DNA of 64,000 nt, from contig JAUIRK010000991.1 in assembly GCA_030549495.1 (NCBI GenBank), positions 62,001-126,000 of the forward strand, written 5' to 3'. A program made the translations under genes and the position numbers. The stretch is from Nectonema munidae (taxonomy: Eukaryota; Nematomorpha; Nectonematoida; Nectonematidae). Under the pieces are notes generated by a model. That model was given only the letters and a program-made list of their open reading frames with translations, did no database searches and was not told where the DNA came from. Shown here piece by piece: positions 35,954-47,399 of this stretch (position 1 is its first letter; the number at the start of each line of letters is the position of its first letter).

Positions 35954-36480
35954 CCCTATTTCAGGCTGCCAATTTTTGAGCAGTTTTTTGGCAAGGGAGT
36001 GGATTCCGCCCCCTCTTCCAAAAGAATTTTAGAACCTATTTTGTTGGCTAAAAACTCAAAACTACCATTTTCTAGCACGCTGAATTGATTGATGGCATTA
36101 ATTTTTTTAATGAAATGAATAATGGTATACATTTTTTTATGAAATTCAATCAATGTCATCAAAATCTGTCAAAAAAGTTATGTTTCTATAATGAAATGAG
36201 TCAAAACTATCATTTTCTAGTACACTGAATTGAATGATGACATGAAATTTAGTTGATCTCGTTAATCAATCACATTTAACAAGGATATCAAAAAAGAAAA
36301 ATTATATTTCTATTACAAAATTAGTCAAAAGTAGCATTTTCAAGTATGCTGAATTCAATGATGATATTCACTCTGTTTCAAATTCAGTAGAAATGTTTAT
36401 AATCGATGAACTGTAATAAACAAATCAAAAGACTCTATTTCTAATTCACTTTACTTTTAAAGCAGGAATTGAAAATATTT
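35954..36480 (+). mobile_element. Left end of a relative of the satellite-bearing TTAA element
   Basis: TTAA (35950-35953) is followed by CCCTATTTCAGGCTGCC and a CGCCCCCT block. Then come three diverged units, each with a CATTTTCTAGTACACTGAATT-like or CATTTTCAAGTATGCTGAATTC core, spaced about 135 bases at 36.06, 36.20 and 36.34 kb. These are the same core words as satellite A in the 3.6-kb element. Confidence 0.75.
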
Positions 36481-36625
36481 AATAACAGCTATACCAAAAA
36501 AAGCAAGTTTTAGTTACTGAAAATTTATCTCATATCTAAAAAAGTTTTCACAAAGTAAAAGATAAAACTGTTTTTCTCAACTTTTCTACTTTACCCTGCA
36601 ATACTCATGATATCGGCATATGACC

Positions 36626-36806
36626 CAATGGCGTAACTAGCATAGGGGCAAGGGGGCTGCTGCCCTCTCTGGCTTACTTCTCGCAAATTTTTAAGGCCAA
36701 AATAAATCAAAACTTTAATAAAAAAATGTTTTTTGTTATTAGACATTTTTGTTTATTGAGTGGACAAGTTCTCGGCCTATTGGTACAAAACATAGTTACG
36801 CCACTG
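36626..36806. mobile_element. MITE with CARTGGCGTAACTA ends
   Basis: The left end CAATGGCGTAACTAG and the right end TAGTTACGCCACTG are inverted. Length 181 bp, with a G-rich subterminal part (GGGGCAAGGGGGC). The ends resemble short hAT-type non-autonomous elements common in arthropods. No clear 8-bp target duplication. Confidence 0.65.
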
Positions 36807-36812
36807 AATATC

Positions 36813-37260
36813 TTATTTGAATTGTAAAAAGTTGAAAAAACATTTAAAGCATATTTTTATTATAGACAAAAATGAGATTTTGTTATAGCAGTCAAAACAC
36901 AGGTTGACAGAATGCAAGAAACAACATTTTTCGCATTTTTGACATTGTTGCTTTACTTTCTTAATTTTATCCTTTTTCTCTTTATAATTTGGTCCAAAAA
37001 TGAGCTTTAGACATTGGCTACAGCGTCTATTTGCTCCATTTTTGTCTTTCAAACTCGCAAATGACGGAGAGGGTGAGTTCAAGGAGAAGTTTATTTTTGC
37101 TTTTAGTCTGTTGCTGAGCCCTGTGAGGGATCTCGATTGTATGAAAGGGATAATCAGTGGTTTTACTATTTCCATACCGAAGGAAAACGAGTCTATCTTT
37201 CTTGGTTCCAATCCTTTTTTTAGAGAAAAGACAGTTCCTGTATTGAAGGTTTTTTGATTG
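36813..37260 (-). pseudogene. piggyBac transposase C-terminal fragment (copy 4)
   Basis: Reverse frame from 37211: FGMEIVKPLIIPFIQSRSL resembles the stretch before the C-terminal zinc domain. It is followed by RRCSQCLKLIFGP, then CQKCEKCCFLHSVNLCFDCY, a dense cysteine cluster of the kind ending piggyBac transposases. No catalytic domain was found upstream, so only a tail survives. The assignment is moderate, because cysteine clusters alone are not unique. Confidence 0.5.
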
Positions 37261-37789
37261 CATCTTTTGTCACTCCATAAATCGGAGGTAATGATGAAGC
37301 AATCAAAATATTTTTAAAACTTGATTTCTGCTTAACTAGGTAGCTATTCAAACATAGATACTTCAAACATAGATTATTTTGAAAAACATTCCTATGTTAT
37401 AAAATCTGGATTTGTGCAATCGTTCAGCTTAGCGTTTAAAATAGTCAACAGTTTTGTTTATCCAACTCTAGTGCTTTACTTCCAGCGCAAGCTTCACTTG
37501 ACGGTATTTTAAAAGTGGATGCTCTAACACTTTGCAACACAAAAGACACTTATGCCCTCTTCCTCCAGACGTAAATGAAGTAAAACGAATTTTCAAGTAT
37601 GGGTCGTCATTTTCATTTTTTTAAGCCATTAAGAAAAATGGACATTTATATAAAATTAGGCGTGAAAAGCAATAAATGAATAAAATTAGTACTTAATTCA
37701 AAGATTTACTTATTTGTTCCTTTTAAATGTGACTTATTGGTAAAAATGGCAAATGACCCAATATGGGTGCAATATTTAGCGCAAAAGCA

Positions 37790-37842
37790 TTTAGCTCAGT
37801 GCCCCCTTCTCGAGTTTATAGAAGACAAAAAACTGAGCTAAA
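37790..37842. repeat. Short hairpin TTTAGCTCAGT ... ACTGAGCTAAA
   Basis: An 11-base stem around a 31-base loop. No gene context. Confidence 0.5.
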
Positions 37843-38167
37843 AGGTAGTGAAAATGACAAACAAGGTCATTTTATTCGATGAAACTAGGCCAGCTATCGT
37901 GGGATTGAGATTTTAAAGTGCAAATATAATGTTGGGTAATTGTTAATTGCAAAAAATTCTTTTATAATAAATTTTAAAAATAATAAAAAAAAGTTCGCCC
38001 CCTCCCTAAAATTTGGAAGATGTGCAGCTCTGACACAGACAATTTTTGTTTCGTATTACACTGAATCTCAAAGGATACCCGATACGATGTTACAAAAGTT
38101 TACCTATATTTTTGCAATTTGCACCATTTTAAATAATATATTTGTCAAATAATCAAAATAAAATTCT

Positions 38168-38240
38168 GTAATCAAAGAATCGAAAATTATTGTTTAAAAA
38201 ATATTTATTCTTTCCAAATATATGCTTGGCTCCGTTTTGA
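38168..38240 (+). repeat. Dispersed copy of the 22.9-kb repeat edge
   Basis: AATCAAAGAATCGAAAA and AAAAAATATTTATTCTTTCC followed by CTTGGCTCC match 22892-22965. Confidence 0.6.
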
Positions 38241-39249
38241 AATTTTTTAATCGGTATCTACCTTATTTTAGATTCTGAGTTTGATGGTGGTAGTGACATG
38301 ACCGCAAATTGAGGTTAATGACCCGTACTTGAGAAAGAAATTTTGCAATTTTGTTGTTAGTTTTTTTATTCATTTTTTTAACTGCAATTAAAGTAGACAT
38401 ATATAAGAATAATAATAATTGTCAAAAAAAAATCAGAAAAAAAAATTTAATTTTCCAGAATGGCTCCTCAAAAATTTGAATTTGAACATTTTTGATTATT
38501 TTTTTTTTAATAAATTACATATTCTTGTTTTAAATATAGGAAATATAAATAAATGTTGAATTTGTTTTAAATTATTTTAGGAATTTTTGGAAGCATAAAT
38601 CAAAATTTGGACATTTTTAATTGGTTAATATTTAGAAAATAATATATTTATTGTTCTAATTTTTACAAAATTGTATAATATATTGAGTTTTAACATAAAA
38701 TTTAAATTTTTGAAAAAAAGATTTTTTTAAAGAATGACAAGTACTTCAATAGATTTATTTAGTACTGTCTATTTTTAATTTAAATATACAGATGCTTACA
38801 CTTTTGATTAAGGTTTTTATCTTTTATAGTAAAAATACAGTATTATCAATATTTTATACAGTAAATTATCATCATATACATTATTCTTTGTGTTTCCTTT
38901 CATTTATTTATGGTGATATGTCATCTCTTCCTTTCTTTATATCATTTTAAATACTAATAAAACTGACCATAGACGTGAAGCGTGGATTATTCAGACTGAA
39001 AACAAGATCACTGATAAATATCCCGTTACAATTTATATCTTTAGTAGAACATATTCGTCGATAAATAGTCCTATATGATCATTATCGATAAAACCTTTTT
39101 TAAAAATTAACTTAGAGAGGGGATTTAATATAATATTTTATAGATAAATATGCCGTTACAGTTTATACCATTATCAATAAATCCCTTTTAAAAAGTAACT
39201 GATGATCCAAAAAGCTCCTAATATTCCATACCATCTTTGAGTAGTAGAC

Positions 39250-40527
39250 CTTGAATCCCAATACCAATGATCTATGAGGACCAAGAGCCTAACCCTGACC
39301 CGTGGATGCTACCTGAAAAGCCAACTTAAATCATGCTATCAACTTCTTAGGATCCAACTGGCTTGTCCTAGTCTATGCATACTCCAAATACACCTGTGTG
39401 GACCCGGCGCAGACAATTACTGTTAAGGCGACGATTGAGCTGCTGGAAAGAAGTGTGCACATTTCGAGTATCCGAATACACCGACAATGCTACTACTTTC
39501 ATGTCAGAAGAGTTCCAGTCCTGGTATAAAAAGCGTTGAAAAACTTACTTCACTGAAGCGCCCTACCAGGGCTTGTTACAAATGGGGCAGCCGAAAGATA
39601 AATCCAAACCGTTAAAAAGGCTACGGAAATCCTCGCTTCCTCAGAGAAGAGCACTGCAAGAATTCCTGATGCAGTATCGCCGAACGCCCAATTCAAGGGG
39701 ATATTCACGAAGCAAACTGCTCAACTCTTGCCAAACCGGACAAAGATCGACGTACTGTTGCTATCTCCAGCTCATACTGCTCAAGGGAAGCTACGAAGTC
39801 CCAAGAACAGGAAACCGTTGCCAAGCTAACTCATCGCAACAACAATTGGGGCGCTGTGTACAACCTCTACTTCGGTCCACGCCACGAGAAAGATGCCCGC
39901 TCGGTTCCTCCTGTTGTAAGGAAGAGCGAAGGTACCCGAACATACAATGTGCGAGTCCAGCCGTGCGAACCAACCTGCAGCAGCTACAACCACACTATTT
40001 TTCCTCCGAGGATACCGAGCCGGGAGACGACACTAAACAGGCTTCGGTCAAAAAGCACCAACGTTGGATATGCCTTTGAAAGAAGACGCATCTGCTGATG
40101 CAGAAAACCCTGTCGAACCTGGCACGAAGTCACCACCTGCAACAGCTGAGAAAGAATCCGAAGGACTACGGCGATGCAGACTGAAAAACAAGGGAACCCC
40201 CTTGCCATTATTCGCCTCCCTGTTGAACTAGTGGAGGTGTTGTGGATGACGTTAAACTCGCACGCGAGTCAACATTGCTTTTCTTTTTGTTACACGTTCA
40301 AATCTCAATGTGAATATTCCACGCAAGTCATACAATACTTTTTATATTAATTAGACTAATTTGAATACGCACAAAACTGCATACAAATATGTGCGCATTT
40401 TTTTTATCATATACACATTTTCCAATTGCAACCATCTTGCTGTTTTTTCTTATCGCCATACGTGTCCAATAAATCTTATTTCTACTACTATAAAAACCCC
40501 TGCTTACCTACGCCTACCATACAACAG
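39250..40527 (+). mobile_element. Ty3/Gypsy LTR retrotransposon fossil (integrase part plus probable 3' LTR)
   Basis: Coding traces at about 39.35-40.2 kb match the C-terminal half of a Gypsy-type integrase core and the region behind it. They are followed by what looks like the start of a 3' LTR near 40237 (a TGTTGTGGATGACG-like start, probable end near 40527). Only this 3' portion lies here; no gag, protease, reverse transcriptase or 5' LTR was found. It is clearly broken, with several breaks, and looks old. It is notably less AT-rich than its surroundings. Confidence 0.7.
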
Positions 40528-41320
40528 TAAAAGATGGTTTTTATATTGAAAAAGAGAGATAAACCATAACATATAAGATTAGTGAATTAAAAACTAGGAC
40601 AATAAGGGAAAACGGTGACATCTGGTAACCGTAGGTATGTATAAAGATGCGCTTCCTGTGAAAAAAGAATGGAATGAAACACACGCGGTATCCAAATTCA
40701 GATGTAAGTTAAAACAATAAGAAATTGTAGAACATTTGAAAAAATAAGTTTTATGCGAAATGCCACAAATGGGTCTTTCTAATTCGTGACATACGAATTA
40801 ATTACTTACTTACAAGCAGGAAATTGAAAAATCCACTTATTTCTGGTACAAATAAGAAATTTAAATGAATAATTTTTTTAAAAGGTTAATTTTTCACTAT
40901 TTCAACTTTTCACTATATTCACGGTGTCTAGATTCTAAAACCTAGATCAAAACTATCCATAATATAATGCTGAATTACCAAGCAATAAAATTATATAATC
41001 AAATGAAATTTAGCTTACAAAAAGATCTTGAGTCTCTTATTCACAAAAAATATAACTTAGATATATTATCCAGAAAATTATTTTTTATAGTGAAGAAGGA
41101 TCAAAATTTTTGTTTTTTCCTTCATTTTATAGTATCGATGATCAAAACAATGTCTTTCCAAAAATATTTTTAAATTTTGTTTTAAGTTACTTGATCAAAA
41201 CTTACGCTTATTAGTTTAAGTTCATATAGAAGGAAAAACAATTTTTTTTTTCAAAAATTTTACTTTTTATTTTTTTAAATATTGTACCATAAAATTTAAA
41301 TAATAATTTCAGCTTTAAAA
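40528..41320. other. No recognised gene
   Basis: AT-rich, nothing recognised. Confidence 0.4.
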
Positions 41321-41329
41321 AAATAGGAA

Positions 41330-41660
41330 AAGAGGGTATCTATTCTTACACCATCTCCTTTCGCCCTAGTAACTCGATAATAGCCAAATTCCTAATGAAA
41401 AACCCTAAACTTATAGTAGAAAACCTCATTCTAACCTCTAAAATACTAAAACTCAAATTACATCAATGTGAAACCTGCCTCAAATTTACCACACAACCTT
41501 AAAATCAAACTCTCCCCACTGCGCTCAATGGGGTCAAAGAGATCATTCTCTTGCCTCTTGTTTTTTTAAAGAAAACCCTGTACGTCTAAAATGCTCTAAT
41601 TGCAAACAACTACATTCAGCCCTCTCCCACACATGCCCTTTTGGAGTACAACATCTTACT
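41330..41660 (+). pseudogene. LINE ORF1 C-terminus with two zinc knuckles
   Basis: The translation contains CAQWGQRDHSLASC, a knuckle whose second cysteine reads tryptophan, and KCSNCKQLHSALSHTC, an intact C-x2-C-x3-H-x6-C type knuckle. Tandem knuckles of this kind end the nucleic-acid-binding ORF1 of Jockey/R1/I-type LINEs. Confidence 0.65.
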
Positions 41661-41667
41661 AACCTAA

Positions 41668-42420
41668 ATGAAAACCACCAAAACCTACTTAAAACCTTTA
41701 TATGTTAAACATTCTCCACATAAATCTAAACCACTCCAAACAGCTTGGTCGAACCTCCTCAAAATAATACATTCTAACTCTTTTGATATTATATCCATAA
41801 ACGAGCCCTACACAAAAAACTCTTCTTTCCCTTCAATGCCTCCAAATTACACTGTAGTACACGCACATACAGTAACTCTTTATTCAGCCTGTATCATCAT
41901 AAAATTATCTATACATTTTTCTTTCATTCATCAACACTCGACTCACGAATACATATTTGTCCTAATATTTAGCGAAAACAAACCCCTTATTTTCAATTCA
42001 CTCAACTCTGCCCCTTCCAATGCACATGCCATTCCCTTAAACTTTTCTCACGATCTTAAAGCCACTCAAAACTTATCACCTCCTTACCTCAAAAATCATC
42101 ACATTATCATCAGCACAGATTGCAATTCCCGTTCTTTCCTGTGGGACTAGAAAGAAAATACACGTGGCGCGCAACTCCTCTCCTTCCTAGCCTCACGCAA
42201 TCTTTACATAGTCGATACATCTAAAGACCCTAGTTTTATAAAATTTACTAACAACAAAACCGCGTCCTCCCATGTTGACTTAACCATAGCCTCAAAAAAC
42301 ACATTAAAATTCATTACAAATTGGCACATCTCAAACACACCATCTGTTTCCGACCATCTTTTTATAACTTATCTAGTTAATATAAAACTTTTCACAAGAC
42401 TCAAGGGTATCAAATCAAAA
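41668..42420 (+). pseudogene. LINE apurinic-like endonuclease domain
   Basis: Landmarks are FDIISINEPYT (the catalytic glutamate region), HHIIISTDCNSRSFLWD (the D-x-N motif normally GDFNAHSPLW), DLTIASKN and SVSDHLFITY (the catalytic SDH). A stop follows FLWD at 42150. SDH and the first glutamate are retained. Confidence 0.75.
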
Positions 42421-42503
42421 TATACCTAAAACTCACTGGACCACCTTCCTAAATCAATTAAAGTCACAACTTCCCTCAACTACTCCCAACATAAATTCTC
42501 CCG

Positions 42504-43900
42504 GTGATCTTAACTTTTCTGACCTCGCTTAAAAAATCCCTAAAACATTCTCTCAAAACCATTCGTAAAAACCATAACCCTAACAACATCGAACACTACC
42601 TCAATTTAAAAAATAGATATATGGCAGAAATAAATTCTGCAAAAAAAGAATCTTGGAAAAAATTCTGCTACTCCTCTCATAAAAATCCATGGAAGGTGAT
42701 TTATTATGTCCGCAAAAAAGTTTCTCAACTCAATCCACTTCTACCGCACACAATTTCTAACGACCCATTAATTAACCCATCCTTTCTTTCAACGCTTTTC
42801 CCTCAGGATTCTCATACATTCGATCACATAGTAAACAACTCTATGCGCGAACATGTCTCCTCCTTCTCATCCCTCAACTCATCCCAAACTTTTCCTCCAG
42901 TAAATCTAGCGAAATTAGCCTCAGCTATAAATAGCCTAAATCCTAAATCATCTCCAAGCCTTTATCTTATATATAACCACAAAAATTATCATAAAATCGT
43001 TCCCATATTCACAATATCTCTTATAATTATACAACAGTTGCCTAAAATTCTCCTTTTTCTTCTCTTTCACATCACCACATCTAACAAAATTAGTCCCTTC
43101 CAATTTGCATACCTCCCACACACAACTCCAGAATCCGCTCTATATAGACTTTCCTCCTACCTCGAAAAAAAATATCTTCCAAATTAACATCATCCGCCCT
43201 CATTCTAGACATCAACAACGCCTTCAATTCAGCATGGCATCCTGGTATTATTTTCAACATGATCCGACAAAAATACCCCAATTATCTAATAAAATTCATT
43301 CAAAATTACCTTTCAAATCGGTGCCTTATATTCAAACACTCTCTTATATTCAAATTCTCTAGTTGCCATTCATTCCCTCTCACTATCCACGCCACAAGGT
43401 GGGTGCCCCTCCGATATCCTCTGGATTATAATTATAAACCCCTTATTAGATATAATAGCTAACAATTCAGCCTTCTTTCAATGCTATTCAGATGATCTAA
43501 CCTTCATCCTTACCTCAAATTCTCAAAAAGAAAACATAATGAACATCAACTCTCTCTATAACACGCTAACTTTTACAACCGATTCATTAAAAGTAAAATT
43601 TAATGCAACAAAATCAACTCTTATACACTTCACACGAACACATTTCCCTCACCTCCCACTATTAACATGCAGCGATATCCTCATCCAACCATCTTCCTCG
43701 ATGAAATATTTAGGGCTCACCTTTCAATCAAACCTCAAATGGTCATCTCACTTCAAAACCTATACCACAAACTATCTTCAACTCTTTTCTCTCTTAGTAA
43801 AATTATATCTTATAAATGGGGTCTAAGTATTCAACACTCATCTTTTATATACAAATCAATTATCCTACCTACGCTTGATTATGGCATTCTTTCATGGGGC
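42504..43900 (+). pseudogene. LINE reverse transcriptase domain
   Basis: INSAKKESWKKFC and NPWKVIYYVRKK mark the N-terminal linker. ALILDINNAFNSAWH is RT motif A (near 43200). CYSDDLTFIL (43477-43510) is motif C in the YSDD form, and KTKY-like segments follow to TLDYGILSWGLSLNYP at 43870. Frames change at least twice between 43.1 and 43.7 kb. Confidence 0.8.
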
Positions 43901-45118
43901 CTATCATTAAACTACCCCTCATCACTCACTCATCTAAATGTTACCAAAAAATATATCATGACACGCATCGAACCAAATTCTTATCTTAAGTCCTTCTATT
44001 TCTATAACACTCAAATTACACCCTCTCAAACCTACTACAAATCCTTACTCCAACAATTTTCGTCTTCTCCCAACAACATTTTCATCCAACCTAAAAATAT
44101 TCCACTACCTTTATTTCACCCTTCCTCACCATTAGCTTTCTCTCTTCACAACTGTTTCATCAAATTCATCGCTAAACTTCTAATTACGACCCGCTCCAAC
44201 TATTCCTCAATTTCATTAAGAATATTTCTGGATAGTTCAAAAACAGTAAACAAATCTTCCTATGCTTTTGCACTCTTCAAAGGCTCTTCTCCTTTCCCTG
44301 TTTACTCAAAAACGTCTGCCATTGATCCCTCTCTTCCAATATATAGGGGTGAATGCTATGCCCTTCTACATGCTTGCGATTACATAAGCCAAAATAAGAA
44401 TTCCGTTAGACATTACAACACACTACACTTCTTTACAGACTCACAAAACATCATCAAAGACCTAAGCCTCAAACACAACATCCCATTCTTAACATACACC
44501 CTTGTTTCTAAACTCACTTACTTATCAAATTACTTTGAAATACATCTATACCTGTGCCCAGCTCACTCAAACATTCTAGAAAACACTTACCTAGATAAGC
44601 TAGCTAAAAAAGTACCTCCAAATACTCCTTATATCCCGGTTACCTCATTTCCCCTAGAAACCTATACCCCTTTACTTAGATCTAACAATCAATACCTTAG
44701 ACAAGACTTCATCCAATCCTCACATTCCATTTTCTTCCAACATATAAACAATCCAAACAAAATTCTTGACATTTGGTCAAAAATGAAATTCTTCCTACCA
44801 CGACCGCTAATCAGATGGTTATCCGGACACTGTCCCTGCAACTCCTATCTCTACCGCATCAAAAAATCACCAAGCAATCTATGTAGATTCAACTGCAATC
44901 AAAAAGAAACACCTCATTATCGTCTACTTTCCTGCTGTCACTACAACCACGCAAGAACGTCATTTCTTTCACTATCTGTCAAAACTCTCAATCGCCCACC
45001 ATCTAATTTCTTCGAACTACTTTCACATCCGAACCTCCTCAATGCCCTAAACTCTCTCATTATCTTCATAGAGTCAAACGTGCAATCTCCGAATCCAGAG
45101 ACTTCTTATACCACATAA
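43667..45118 (+). CDS. LINE C-terminal ORF: RT thumb, RNase H and cysteine/histidine domain
   Basis: An open frame of 483 codons. RNase H residues are visible: D in LDSSKTVN (near 44235), E in YRGECYALLHACDY, D in FFTDSQNI, and the closing C-PAHSNILENTYLDKLAK histidine/aspartate motif (44555-44610). Then RWLSGHCPCNSYL with C-RFNC and H-YRLLSC form the terminal metal-binding domain typical of this LINE group. The first start codon is arbitrary, since the domain continues from the upstream frame. The frame is the best preserved in the element. Confidence 0.85.
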   Translation: MQRYPHPTIFLDEIFRAHLSIKPQMVISLQNLYHKLSSTLFSLSKIISYKWGLSIQHSSFIYKSIILPTLDYGILSWGLSLNYPSSLTHLNVTKKYIMTRIEPNSYLKSFYFYNTQITPSQTYYKSLLQQFSSSPNNIFIQPKNIPLPLFHPSSPLAFSLHNCFIKFIAKLLITTRSNYSSISLRIFLDSSKTVNKSSYAFALFKGSSPFPVYSKTSAIDPSLPIYRGECYALLHACDYISQNKNSVRHYNTLHFFTDSQNIIKDLSLKHNIPFLTYTLVSKLTYLSNYFEIHLYLCPAHSNILENTYLDKLAKKVPPNTPYIPVTSFPLETYTPLLRSNNQYLRQDFIQSSHSIFFQHINNPNKILDIWSKMKFFLPRPLIRWLSGHCPCNSYLYRIKKSPSNLCRFNCNQKETPHYRLLSCCHYNHARTSFLSLSVKTLNRPPSNFFELLSHPNLLNALNSLIIFIESNVQSPNPETSYTT

Positions 45119-45728
45119 ACTCGCATTAAAAAAAAATCTACAAAAATAACTACACTATTTTGTTTTATTTAAGACCTATATTCTTTAACACCCACCGACT
45201 ACCTTTGCTCAATCAATCATCCTTCAACTACCACCTCAAAAATCCAGATTTCTTCACTTCAAACTCCATCAACAACCTACCAATTTCTCCAAAGTCCCTC
45301 ATTCCTAATCCATTCACAAGCCAAATCAATACACTTCTTTCGAACTTCAACTTTATACCTCAAGCATTTCGCAAGCATATGGAGAAGTCCGATAGTGCTT
45401 AGATATTTCTTCCTACCTACCTCGTAAACAAGATATTTTTTTTTGCCAAAATGAAGAAACTTATTTTAAACATACTCATTTAGTTCTAATTTAGTTTTCG
45501 CCATATTGCTTCAGCCACATTCATGATTTGTTATTTTATGATAAAATAAAAATTTTGTCTAAATACAGTCAACTCTCTATACACCGGATGCACTCGGGAC
45601 CCGAAAAAAAATCCGGTTTAGACAGAGATTCGGTTTATCGAGAGTTATGATTTTTACAATTTTTCACCTATTTTTTAATACCATGACTCATTCTAATCAT
45701 ATATTGTAACTTTGATGTTTAAATAGAA

Positions 45729-46345
45729 TTATAAAAATATTTTCGAAAATTTATTTTTTTTAGTCACATTAATATAATTTTTAATACAAGTTTGTTTGAA
45801 TTTCATAACATTTTTGTAATAACCAAATTGTTTTTGAGGATGAGGCTTTCGACTTCTCTTTGCATTGTTGCATCTTGTTGATATGCAAAGTCGCTCAGTT
45901 TTTTTGAGCATTTGGGCTACTTGAAACCGAGAAAGTTTCGTGTTGATTTGAGTCACTTGTTCGCAATCATCGCTTTGTCCATCGACTTCCTGATTCAATA
46001 ATGCTGCTTCGAAATCAGAAGGATCTTCTGTCGCCGAAATATTGTCAATGTCTATAAACTCGTTGGTTGTCATCCTTGATTCACCAAAACAGGTAACAAG
46101 CTCGTCAATGGAAACATTTAATTTATCTGTACAGAGTCTTCCATCATGAAGCCACTGTTCTTGAAGCATTTTATGATTGTTGAAGTGGCGACTTTTTCCC
46201 ACGCTGAAGCAATCCATTTTATACAATCTAAAATATTGATTGACTTAGTTAATTGAACCAAACTTGGTTGTTCATCAATTTGTGCCAACAAATGAACCAT
46301 CAAGGGTTTTCTATAACCCATTTTGAATGATTTAATCACACCCAA
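45729..46345 (-). pseudogene. pogo transposase, C-terminal fragments
   Basis: Two overlapping frames. KWIASAWEKVATSTIIKCFKNSGF is the standard pogo/Tigger segment (DAI..I..AW..V...TI.NCW.KAG), and an acidic tail (NEFIDIDNISATEDPSDF) follows. One frame change separates them from the DDE core. Confidence 0.75.
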
Positions 46346-46420
46346 ATCGAGTGGCTGAACACAGCTTGTAGTGTTTGAAGGGAAAAACTTGAGTGAAATG
46401 TTCTATAGAACAATATCTGG

Positions 46421-46687
46421 TTAATGAGATGTAGCATTATCCAAGAACATGAGAATTTTTCTTTTTTCCCTTATCGTTTTTCTGTCTACTTCTCGAATCC
46501 AAAAAGAAATTTTTTTTGATGCCATCCAAGCATTACTATTAGCTGCATACGTTACAGGTAAACTATCGGTTTTGACTCCTTTGAAACATCGCGGATTTTT
46601 TGATTTGCCAATGACCAGAGGCTTGACTTTTTCGCCGGTAGCACTGGTAGCAAGCATAATAGTCACTCGTTCTTTGGATACTTTCAT
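46421..46687 (-). pseudogene. pogo transposase, DDE core fragment
   Basis: An 88-codon frame with the conserved TGEKVKPLVIGKSKNPRCFK-type strand, then WIREVDRK and FLDNATSH. The frame ends just after the histidine, and the last catalytic acid is not in this frame. Confidence 0.75.
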
Positions 46688-47399
46688 ACCGCTTTTAGAT
46701 TGATGCTTAGCAGCCAGAGTTTTTTCAGGTATGGCCCGAAAATATAGGGTCTTCCCATTGCAATTAAAAATGTTACACAGCTCGAAACCCTGTGTTATCT
46801 TTCAAACGACAAAACCAATCTTCAACTATTGAACAGACAACATTACTTTTTTCACCGCATAGAGCATAATACTTTACCGAAAATCTTGATTTCCAAAAAG
46901 TCAACAACCCTGAATTGTGTTAAAATTGTTGTTCAAATTTGAACTTACGTCTATATACACATCATTGTTTAATTTCAATTATTATTTTTTACTACATAAA
47001 TTCAAAGTGTTGAAAAATCTTTTGTTTATGCTGCAATTAATTGTATTTTTGTTCTTTTCCTTAGATTTATATCATTTTTTTTGTGTCCGGTATAGACAGA
47101 GGATGTCCGGTTTACACAGAATTAAAATACATTGGAAAGAATGGAAGTGTTTTGGGACTTTGAAAATAATCCGGTTTAGGCAAAAATCCGGTATATTCAA
47201 AGTCCAGTTTAGACAGAGTTTACTGTATTTATTAATTTACCCTTTTCGATTTTTGTGGATAGTTTATTTATTTTAACGCTATTCGTTACGGGCCATTTTT
47301 ATTTCCTTATTGACGAGGGGAAGCCTTCTTGTTCCCACTAGCCCACTCTTACTTTTTTCCTAAAATATTAAAGATTTTTACAAAACTTCTGTGTGAACC

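Larger units (their letters stand above)
37261..39240. other. No recognised gene; scattered repeat pieces
   Basis: Contains the hairpin at 37790-37842, the 38.17-38.24-kb copy of the 22.9-kb repeat flank, and two diverged copies of a TAGATAAATATGCCGTTACA-like word near 39.02 and 39.14 kb. The rest is AT-rich and unrecognised. Confidence 0.4.
41330..45420 (+). mobile_element. Non-LTR retrotransposon (LINE) with ORF1 zinc knuckles, endonuclease, RT and RNase H
   Basis: Order on the forward strand: gag-like C-terminus with CCHC knuckles (41.51-41.65 kb), endonuclease (41.67-42.42), reverse transcriptase (42.5-43.9), RNase H (44.2-44.65), C-terminal cysteine/histidine domain (44.8-44.95), stop at 45118 and a ~300-base 3' region. 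Endonuclease plus RT plus RNase H points to the I/LOA/R1 group (known family architecture); the exact clade is not settled. Several frameshifts and stops break it, mainly in the first half, while the last 483 codons are open. The sense strand is C/A/T-rich and strikingly G-poor. Confidence 0.9.
45566..47225 (-). mobile_element. pogo/Tigger-type DNA transposon, internally deleted
   Basis: Inverted ends CAGTCAACTCTCTATACACC (left) and CAGTAAACTCTGTCTAAAC (right, reverse strand) between TA dinucleotides. Subterminal words such as CCGGTTTAGACAGAG repeat. The reverse strand encodes part of a DDE transposase: EKTLAAKHQSKS (46735 down), MKVSKERVTIMLATSATGEK, KPLVIGKSKNPRCF, ILMFLDNATSH with a catalytic aspartate (46430), then YRKPLMVHLLAQI and WIASAWEKV towards the C-terminus. 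The CENPB-like DNA-binding half is missing. Frames are broken at several places. Confidence 0.85.

Noticed and set aside
39791-40208. Reverse-strand frames across the Gypsy fossil
   Set aside because: Shadows of the forward-strand element.
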